This document shows, in pieces, positions 56,381 to 64,000 of a stretch of 64,000 bases of DNA (its first letter is position 1; every line of letters starts with the position of its first letter). The translations under genes were made by a program, and so were the position numbers. Source of the DNA: Dolomedes plantarius. Its lineage: Eukaryota > Arthropoda > Arachnida > Araneae > Dolomedidae. The notes under the pieces are model-generated. The model was not told where the DNA came from and made no database searches. It was given only the letters and a program-made list of their open reading frames with translations. The DNA lies in the NCBI GenBank assembly GCA_907164885.2, contig OU015492.1, forward strand, positions 204,971,009 to 205,035,008, given 5' to 3'.

Positions 56381-56674
56381 CGTATTGTTCTCGACCAACC
56401 AACTCAATACGATAGCATATAGTAGCGACATGTTGAGGTGAATAGATAAACTGACAACCACAGCTCTTAAATACATTTTCAAGGGCTCTGCAAAAGCATT
56501 TTCCTCGTCTTCTTGGAGTAAGCATGCAGCAGCTGGTGATTCCAATGGCCCGATGTCCATGGTATGCCGCTCCCATAAGAGCCCAGTAACGTTTAATTTA
56601 GTAGTTTGTCCATCTCCACAGCCAGAGCTTTCGGGGATTCTCGATCTATATTAGCGGAGGAGCACCTCCTAGGC

Positions 56675-57217
56675 CAGGTGTCGGCAACGCGGTGCTCGCG
56701 GGCACCAGGGTGACAGCGAAACAATTTTAAAGTGACCGCCGTTTAAATATCTAAATTTTAGATATTCAAACAACAAAACACTAGCTGTAGCTGTTGCTCG
56801 TTCCCATTGTTGAGATCATTGTCCCAAGTGTTGCTCTGAAATTGAACTCTCTTTGCACGTCGACATATTATGCTTGTGAATATTTGTTTTCCAATATGAA
56901 ATACTTAAATTCAAAGTACCGATCAAACCTCACTGACAGTCATTTGGACGACAGTTATTTGCCCGAGAACTGGGAATTGAACTTACTATGCCACATTACA
57001 ACGAATTGGCTGCAGATTTGCATTGTCAAATATCGCATTATCAATTTTAAGATTGTTTTCTTTAAATTAAAATTCGAATTTACGTATTAAAAATTTATGT
57101 CGTATTAATATTTTCATGTTGAAATATTACCCCCCCCCCCTCTTCATCCATTCGTGCCCGCCGAACTCCCGCATTTCTGAAATATGCCCTCCTAATAAAA
57201 AAGGTTGCTGACCCCTG
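56675..57217 (+). mobile_element. hAT element with transposase tail
   Basis: Ends caggtgtcggcaac and gttgctgacccctg, flanked by tcctaggc (56667-56674) and acctaggc (57218-57225), seven of eight alike. It carries a short coding remnant on the plus strand. Confidence 0.78.
56794..57090 (+). pseudogene. hAT transposase C-terminal (dimerisation) fragment
   Basis: Contains LCTSTYYACEYLFSNMKYLN, then SKYRSNLTDSHLDD. The 'STY.CE..FS.MK..K.K.R..LTD.HL' pattern is the hAT C-terminal dimerisation region found in SCAND3/GTF2IRD2-type proteins. Only the last part of the protein survives. Confidence 0.75.
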
Positions 57218-57225
57218 ACCTAGGC

Positions 57226-58031
57226 AGTATGTGCCCCAGAGTTTCCTCCTCTGACCGGCAAATTGGATAGTCACGTGAATCCAGGATAGATAGTGGACGA
57301 TCCTGGCCGTCGCAACAAACGTAGCCGTAGTCCGAGAAACGTCACAGTTGAACCTCAAATCTGCAGGCGTGCAAAAGCATTTTAGGGACTAAAATGCTAA
57401 GCTTACGAGGTATGTCCTCGGCATGATTCATGTCCGTTGGCGCGGAAAAGAAACGCCAAACCGAGAATATCCGTTATCCGTGTGTTGAGAATAAACCAAA
57501 TACTTTTTTAACGAGAAAAGTGAGAAATACGTCAAGTCTCTACAAATTTACATTACATTTAAAGCCCAATTTCAGCTTTCAATTCGTCGTAGTTTTCGAT
57601 AACATCAATCCACAAAATGTGGATCGTTGAACATTACACTCCCTGGTCCTGATTTGATGCTGCCGTATTTTAATCTTCATCTTGTCTTCACCAGCATCAT
57701 TTTTTGATGAAAATGATGGTTTGGCTTCGGGAAGCCAACTTTATAGCGTACTGGTGATGATCGAGAATGGGGTCGTTCTGCATCGAACGAGGTTTTTATA
57801 CTCGTATATCAAGTCAAAATTCTAGACTCCGTTGATAACTATATTCTTCGCATTATTCCGGTGGGATAAAACAATTTTAGTTTTTTTTTGGCAGGTTTCA
57901 TGCCATTGGAATACTTAAAATGCGGGATACAGAACATTGAATATCATTAAAGTAACTAAATCTACGCACAAAAGGTAATGGTGTAGTAGACGTATGATTT
58001 TAAGAAAGGTGAAAGTTTTTGAATACAAGAA
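57226..58031. other. spacer without recognised feature
   Basis: More GC-rich than the introns. The ORF at 57430-57630 (66 codons) has no recognisable motif and is not called a gene. Confidence 0.4.
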
Positions 58032-58300
58032 GTTTTTAACGTAGGATTACGTTCCTCCATAACGGTCCTCCGGAAAGCAAAATCTATGACGCTAAAACCG
58101 TCGTCGCAAGTTATAAATCAAGAGTGGCAGAGTAGACATATGCAACTTATTTTTCTTACCATCGACCTATTCTGCATAGGGTTATCACCCATCCTTCTCT
58201 TCGTATGTAGGGATTTTATTCTAAAAAAAAGAGGTAAGCAACGATAAGTAATGCTATGTTAATAACCCGCGGTAGTTTCGTTAGAAGAGACTACTCGAAT
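58032..58300 (-). repeat. dispersed repeat, copy 3 (inverted relative to 17826)
   Basis: Starts aacgtaggattacgttcctc and ends with gctatgttaataaccc, cggtagtttcgtta. It includes the tctatgacgctaaaaccgtc and cggaaagcaaaat blocks seen (inverted) at 18110-18160. The inner ends ttaacgtaggattac and gtaatgctatgttaa are inverted repeats. Confidence 0.65.
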
Positions 58301-59099
58301 TTTTTTTTTTAACAAAATTTGATTTATAAGAAAATTATCAAAATATTTTATCTGGAAATTGAAAGTGCAACATTGAAATCTTCCACTTTTCATCAAAAAG
58401 AAAGGCTAGAAAAGGAAGTGAGATAGCGATTTCTATACACATTTAGTCTGTCATGGGGCAAATATAATACTTCTGATAAAGTGGTAGAGATATCTGAAAG
58501 GAGGTATTTTTATGTTAGAACACGGAAGTCGATCACGGGTCGGATTTATTGTGGTTGGAGGTGTTTTTTTGTGAGGAAGTTGTGGGAAAGTGAGCGACCC
58601 ATTACTTAAGCTAAAAATTTACCAAAATCCCGGACCACTACGTGGTAAGTGACGTAACACACGAAAAGAATCATAGTTTGTACTGTGACAAGTTAGCCAT
58701 CCTAGAAACACATTTTTTAATTTTCACAAATGCAGATGTTCTAGATATTATATACAGGGAGAACTACAGGGAAGTTTAAGCTAAAGTATATCATTAGGGA
58801 AAAAGGGTACTTTTCGCAAGAAAACGGATGAAAATAGAGATACTCATCTAAACTGGCTTGTGTGCAATTTGTTTACTTTGACCACACAAAGCAATTCGTA
58901 TACATTTCTTTCAGACGTAGTCTTGAAAAGTCACCAAATGCCCGTCCAGTTTCATAATTTCCCTCGGCGATCAATTTTATACGATCTTAGAGAACTGTTT
59001 TGAATTTTTGAAAAATACATTGCTTCTAAAAATTACACATTTCTCTACTTTGATTATATTAAACAAGCTGACAAAAGTGACTCGAATCGGATACAACAC
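58301..59099. other. spacer without recognised feature
   Basis: No supported ORF, RNA or terminal repeat. Confidence 0.45.
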
Positions 59100-60675
59100 C
59101 CTGTATCGTGTTTATAAATTTGGACTTTTGGCTTTCAAACGAGGTATCGCTTGTTACTATCCGCTCATTAGTTGCCGAGTTATACTGTTGAACATTTAAT
59201 TGCTACTAATCTCGTTATACTCTCTTAGACGACGACTTCGATTCCAGGTCATATTCTTTGCGAATTTTCTTCCGTGTACTCAGGTAGACAGTAACTATGC
59301 CTCGCATACAGGTGCGCGAACAATATGCGCAGATGTCAGCATTTGAGAGAGGACGTGTAGTTGGCTCAAAGAAGCCGTTTGGTCTAATCGGCGAATCGTT
59401 CGACATTTGGAGCGATGTCACTATTAGACGATGCTGGCAGGAATGGGTGAACCATGGCCGAACACAGCGTCAAGAAGGAAGTGGTCGGCCTAGAGAAACG
59501 ACAGAACGTGAGGACCGAGCAATCGTCAGAACGGCACTCACAGCCCCAGATTCATCATTATGATCAATCGTACGTGCAACTGGTGCTTCAGTGACCGCAA
59601 GGACCATTCATAGGCTCAGAGAGACCATTCATAGGCTGAGCTAACGGCGCTCCTTGCGCCGACTACCATAGACTTCTGTACACCGACAAGCCTGTTTGCA
59701 GTGGTCTCGGGCACATTCGACCTCGAATGTCACCGACTGGAGTAGAATTGTCTTCAGTGATGAGTCCAGCTTCGAATTGAGACCCGATGACCAGCGAATA
59801 CGTGTCTGGAGACGCCTCGGACAGCGGTGGGATACTAACCTAACTGTCTTCCGCCATACCGGCCGACAACCAGGAGTGATGGTCTGGGGTGCCATTTCAT
59901 TTCATAGCAGGACCACCTTGGTTGTCATCTGCGGCGCCCTTACAGCACAGCGATGCGTCGACGACATTCTACGCCCCGTTGTGTTGCCCTTCATATCACG
60001 CCGTCCTGGGCTTACATTTCAGCAAGATAATGCCCGCCCGCACACGGCGAGAGTTTCTACTGCTTGTCTTCGTGCTTGCCCAACGCTACCTAGGACAGCA
60101 AGGTCGCCGGATCTCTTTCCCATTGAGCACGTTTGCAGCATTATAGGCAGGGCCCTCCAACCAGCTCGTGATTTTGACGATCTAACGCGCCAATTGGACA
60201 GAATACGGCACGATATCCAGCAGGAGGACATCCGCCACCTCTATCAATCAATGCCAAGCCGAATAACTGCTTGCATAAGGGCCAGAGGTGGACCAACGCG
60301 TTATTGACTTTTTCACTTTGCAAAGCTCTTTCTCTTGAATAAATCATCCAATTTTTCTCAAATTGTAATCATTTGTTTTTCTGTACATGTACATCACATC
60401 TACCGATTTTCGTCCCATTCGGATAGATCCTTCTTGGTGCGTCGTTTTTTATTTGTATTAGACTGTACCTCAACTCCAAGATGGCACCATATATGTGACC
60501 GATTTGAAAGACCTAGTCTACGTCGTAAAAAATAAGAAAAAAGAAGACACAGTGGATCCCTTGCCTTACTTCATCGAATGTTTGCTAAAAATCATTGCTT
60601 ACGAGATACGAATTTTATTAACAAACACAGTCGTGTGATAAATGCTCTTATTCGACACGTAGGTTAGGAACCCTC
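59100..60675 (+). mobile_element. Tc1-like transposon (nearly full length, inactive)
   Basis: The transposase is flanked by ~190 bp of 5' and ~370 bp of 3' sequence that both recur in the deleted copy at 53375-53880, which sets approximate limits. The left end follows acaccctgtatcg. A matching right inverted repeat was not found, so exact ends are uncertain. Confidence 0.75.
59297..60307 (+). pseudogene. Tc1-like (Tcb-type) transposase with three in-frame stops
   Basis: One continuous frame of 336 codons from ATG 59297 to TGA 60307, broken only by TGA at 59561, TAA at 59642 and TAG at 59669. The N-terminal paired-like DNA-binding region reads MSAFERGRVVGS and TIRRCWQEWVNHGRTQRQ, then GSGRPR. 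The catalytic core has VFSDESSF (first Asp), QPGVMVWGAISF, FQQDNARPHTARV (second Asp) and ARSPDLFPIEH (Glu); I count 32 residues between the second Asp and the Glu. It ends RARGGPTRY. A short duplication (gagaccattcataggct) lies next to the stops. The DDE residues are present but the stops make it non-functional. Confidence 0.88.
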
Positions 60676-61390
60676 CCCCCCCCTCTTCAATTATTTGGAT
60701 TAATCACGAATAGCCCAAATAGAAATGTTACTTCACCGGTTAATCGCCTGCATCTATATGAAATTCACTCAGAAATTCGTGAAATGTGATTTTACTCCTA
60801 TTTTTGTTAAGGTTGGGGCTGCGGTAACTCCTTTTACAACGTGATATTGAATGGATATAACAGTCGTATTTTAAATATATTTTGTATAAACAAGCAACAG
60901 TTTTTAATAAATAGAAGACCTTTAACATCACATTTATGGCTGTACACCAGCAATGCTTAAAACGGTCATCACAGCAGACCTTAAACGCCATCTATTGGGA
61001 AGACGAGCAACAATACGAACGGTGGCAATACAAATGTGTTTCTGAAAGACAACTGTATGTTGCTTGCTTCAAGTTAGTACATTAAAATGTTTGAAACATT
61101 TTCGTCGCGAACGGAAGAACAAAAAGAATTTTGAAGTATTAGGAAAATGTCATCCACGTTCTTAACAAAAATATACAGAATATGAATTTTCAAATAATAA
61201 ACCGTTATGAAAATATAAATTATTATGCATCAAATAATTACTTCAAAGTAATTATTTGATTTCCGGATCAAATCTCAATCTTAAGATAACAAATGCTGAC
61301 TTTAGGATTAGAGCCACAAAAAACGACGTATTTTGAAAGCTTGAACGGAATGAATCAAAATCAATGAATTCTCGTTTTGTACCAAAATAT
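60676..61390. other. spacer without recognised feature
   Basis: No supported gene. It is probably intergenic, between the Tc1-like element and the 3' end of the next gene. Confidence 0.4.
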
Positions 61391-62846
61391 TTTATTTAAA
61401 GTAACAAAATAAAAGACAGATTGTGACAAACGAATTTTTTTTGTAGACAACAAGAACAAGTAAATATGGACGGTTTTTCGAAATAACAAATAAAGTGCCA
61501 AACAACATTTTTCATACAATCATTCGAATAAAAATGAAACGTAGAAAATTTACACAGGGTTCGACAAATATAAAATATTAACGAAATAAAACATAAAAAA
61601 AATATACAATGAATGTATAAAACATGTAAGAGAATCCATAAAAATATGATAAACCAAGAATACAAAAATGAAATGCTCCCATTTCCTGAATAAAACTGTG
61701 CATCACTTCAAATATATACATACTCACACAGGGTTCATTCCTGCTCATATTGAAGGAGAAAACGATGGAGCTATGTGTTTCAGATGAGAAAATACATTAC
61801 ATGTATAACCTGCTAAGAGAAAGACATCTTCTATAAAAGATGTACTTCATAATTATATAAAATTATATAACTTAATGAAAAATGGAAATACTTATTTTAT
61901 TCAATAAAGCATATACTATCTCATCTAAAGGTCAAATTTTAATTTAAAAATCATATTGATTGTTTGTGCTTTATGAACTTCCTCTTCATAACCCTCATCG
62001 TACTCTCTTCTTTGATTAAAAATCAAATTACTGCTTATGTAACTAAAATCCTCAGAGTTTTCTATTTTGTATCACTATAAAACTAAAAATTTAGGAAATT
62101 TATGTATAAACCTACATAACATAATGATATCTTTTTTCCAGTTCATTGTACATGGCTTCCAGACCGTTTAACAGAAATACATGTCATTAGGAACAGGATT
62201 TTAATAGCAGAAAAATGGACGGAATAAAATGACTCATAATTAAAAGATTTAAAAGAATATATATATATGAAAACCCTTTGTTAACTTTTCACGCAAATGA
62301 TATGCCGATACTGATTTTTCATGTAATAATGTTATGAGGAAGTAAAATATTTTAAATCACAATGTAATCTTGCGTAAAATTTACAAGTAGGAAAAAAAAA
62401 CAAGCAATATATCACTCTATGTTAAAATAGAAAAAATTAAAATATTTTAAAGAAAATAGATAAGATGGAATGAAACTACAAAAAGATACTTTAATAGTGG
62501 TAAATTAAGTTTCATATACTAAGTTCGGGTGGAAAAAAAATTCCAAGTTTTGAGAATATTTTTCCCAGACAGCAAAAATAATTGCATTACTATATCCTTG
62601 CACACTTGAGACATTTTAAGTATTTCTTTCTCTAAAATAGTTTTTCTTTTATAAAAAGACCTTACATTCTCAAAATATGAGTACTTTAATTTATAAATCA
62701 GAGAACTATGAACCATTCAGAGATTAACAAAAAAAATACTGCTTCTTATGATAGTATAAAATACTGCCTGGAAGATAAAATATGAAGTTCATTATTTCTT
62801 TGGTATTCTACTGTTTGAATGAAAAGTACAAAAAAGTTGTGGAAGA
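61391..62846 (-). other. probable 3' UTR of the gene ending at 62847
   Basis: AT-rich sequence without ORFs or transposon ends follows the stop codon on the minus strand. AATAAA (plus strand tttatt, 61391-61396) would give a ~1.45-kb 3' UTR; other AATAAA signals lie nearer, around 61900. The extent is inference. Confidence 0.35.
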
Positions 62847-62969
62847 TCAAACAGCTGCAAAGTTAGAGCCATGAGGTGTAGATGCTCTGGACTGTGCTCC
62901 ACCAAGCATATTCACCGAATAATGGGAAAGGCTGTGAGATGTTGTATTTAAGCTGCTCATGGTTCCCAT
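62847..62969 (-). CDS. last coding exon of an unidentified gene
   Basis: After GTTTAATTTTAG the minus strand encodes 40 residues, MGTMSSLNTTSHSLSHYSVN then MLGGAQSRASTP and HGSNFAAV, followed by TGA. The Ser/Thr/Asn-rich, low-charge composition resembles the C-terminal tail of a transcription factor or RNA-binding protein, but I do not recognise the family. The frame is open across the acceptor and the GC content is higher than in the flanks. The rest of the gene lies beyond the window; the two Met codons are internal unless this is a single-exon peptide. Confidence 0.55.
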   Translation of the reverse strand: MGTMSSLNTTSHSLSHYSVNMLGGAQSRASTPHGSNFAAV

Positions 62970-63379
62970 CTAAAATTAAACATAAAAATTATACAATAAG
63001 ATAAACTATGGAGAATTACTAAAATCTGATTTTTATTTACAGTATACATTATAAACTGGTGTACAAAATTTAAGGATAAATTAAAAAGTCAGAATTTCTA
63101 GTGATGTATTAAAAGAACAATCTGAAATTTTAGAGGAATTGCATTTAGGGCATATCACGTTATTTACTCCCCGTTATATGCAGAGTTGCAGAACAAATTA
63201 CATTGAAAATACTTGTAAAACAACATAAATGGCAAATAATGGTATCTCCATAATCATGGTTAGAAAAATCAGTAGTCTGTATGATTCACCTGATTAAATA
63301 GGCAGACATCGCATTGTCTGTCCATAGAATTAACTGAATTTGAATAAATGCAAGTGGAATCAGCTGTGGATCTTAGGAA
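62970..63379. other. presumed intron, nothing recognised
   Basis: AT-rich sequence upstream of the last exon on the minus strand. No further exon could be supported. Confidence 0.4.
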
Positions 63380-63520
63380 GTCAGATTATGACTTCTACTG
63401 GTCCCGGGGAGGGACTAACATGCAGCAAGTGGACATCCCAAGACATAGTACATACCACACATATAGGATTTGAATCGGCAAGTATTCCGGCCATACCAAC
63501 GGAGTGATAATTTCAGTTTC
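63380..63520 (-). mobile_element. tRNA-derived SINE (second family)
   Basis: On the minus strand CGTTGGTATGGCCGGAAT (box A-like) is followed by CCGATTCAAATCC (box B-like) at tRNA spacing, then a GC-rich body with CTCCCCGGGACCAGTAGAAG. No target duplication was identified and the ends are approximate. Confidence 0.5.
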
Positions 63521-63948
63521 AAAGTACTCAAATAGCCTCCAGAAAGTCAGTAATAAGTTCTGGGCCGATAGTGCTCGTTAAAAAGACTTACTTGCGGATG
63601 TAGAACTTCCATCTACTTATCTTCAGACAGTAACAGAACCTTTGTTGTAGGTGACAGGTCAGTGAGGCCATTTTTTTCACGACTCCTCCCTACTTAATCA
63701 AACCGACCGGGGAAAATTGGTTTTTCACGAATATTCGATGGAAAGTGTGTTCCATTATCTTTCGAAATAAAAGTCCTTTAAGAGAGTGGGTTTTTAAACT
63801 GTCCCCCAATTCATCTGTGAAGAGAAATTTTGCCCTTTCATATTTAGGTTTCACCGGCGATGCGGGCGAAATCTTTTCAAACGACTAGCGAGAGTTTTAA
63901 CTCACTGCGCGGAGAGATTCGAAGGCATTGGTCGTTCCGGGTAAGCGG
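63521..63948. other. GC-richer sequence, nothing recognised
   Basis: No ORF with domain-like content. It may be part of a larger repeat extending beyond the window. Confidence 0.35.
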
Positions 63949-64000
63949 CAGGGCCCGACTTAGCCTAATTGGGGCCCAGGGCAAAAACTTCTTTGGGGGC
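63949..64000. mobile_element. hAT-type MITE end, cut by window edge
   Basis: Starts cagggcccgactt and continues with ggggcccagggcaaa, resembling the GC-rich hAT-type MITE at 56193-56380. Confidence 0.45.

Noticed and set aside
56289..56576. Two GC-rich minus-strand ORFs (84 and 95 codons)
   Set aside because: They overlap each other and a GC-rich MITE, and have no recognisable motif.

Overview
The window is eukaryotic nuclear DNA. It is AT-rich, has no operons, has long introns with GT/AG boundaries, and is crowded with transposon remnants. It reads as an arthropod genome, most likely a spider (Araneae). That placement is inference: it rests on the gene structure and on the Tc1-like, Merlin-like and tRNA-derived SINE sequences, not on a database match.

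The one large gene is on the minus strand. Twelve coding exons between 50318 (ATG) and 17340 (stop) join in frame to about 688 codons. The product is the orthologue of PTPN9 (MEG2): an N-terminal CRAL-TRIO lipid-binding module, an acidic serine-rich linker, and a complete protein tyrosine phosphatase domain with intact KNRY, WPD, HCSAGIGRT and Q-loop motifs. Every splice phase was checked by hand. Introns run from about 0.4 to about 7 kb and carry most of the transposons.

Layout. 1-6450: transposon remnants, including an unclassified element with ~85-bp inverted ends and broken ORFs (846-2538), a long-TIR element (2831-3762) and a TA-flanked pogo-like MITE (5936-6449). 6450-17339: AT-rich DNA downstream of PTPN9 with two MITEs. 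17340-50318: PTPN9, with hAT-like, Helitron-like, DD41D mariner, Tigger/pogo-like and Merlin elements, a SINE, a large fold-back hairpin and two ~147-bp tandem arrays in its introns. 50319-53145: region 5' of PTPN9, with a LINE-SINE chimera and a cluster of PIF/Harbinger-like MITEs. 53146-61390: accessory DNA with an internally deleted Tc1 derivative interrupted by a SINE, an intact 169-codon ORF of unknown function, a Ty3/Gypsy integrase remnant, hAT elements and a Tc1-like transposase with three in-frame stops. 61391-62969: probable 3' UTR and last coding exon of a second minus-strand gene that begins beyond the window. 62970-64000: a further SINE and a truncated MITE.

No rRNA, functional tRNA, CRISPR array or prokaryotic gene was seen. 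The most notable observations are the LINE-SINE chimera inside one target duplication, the unclassified TIR transposon, the intact 169-codon ORF, the MITE cluster carrying repeated CCAAT and TGACG motifs upstream of PTPN9, and a possible 27-bp in-frame microexon in the CRAL-TRIO region.
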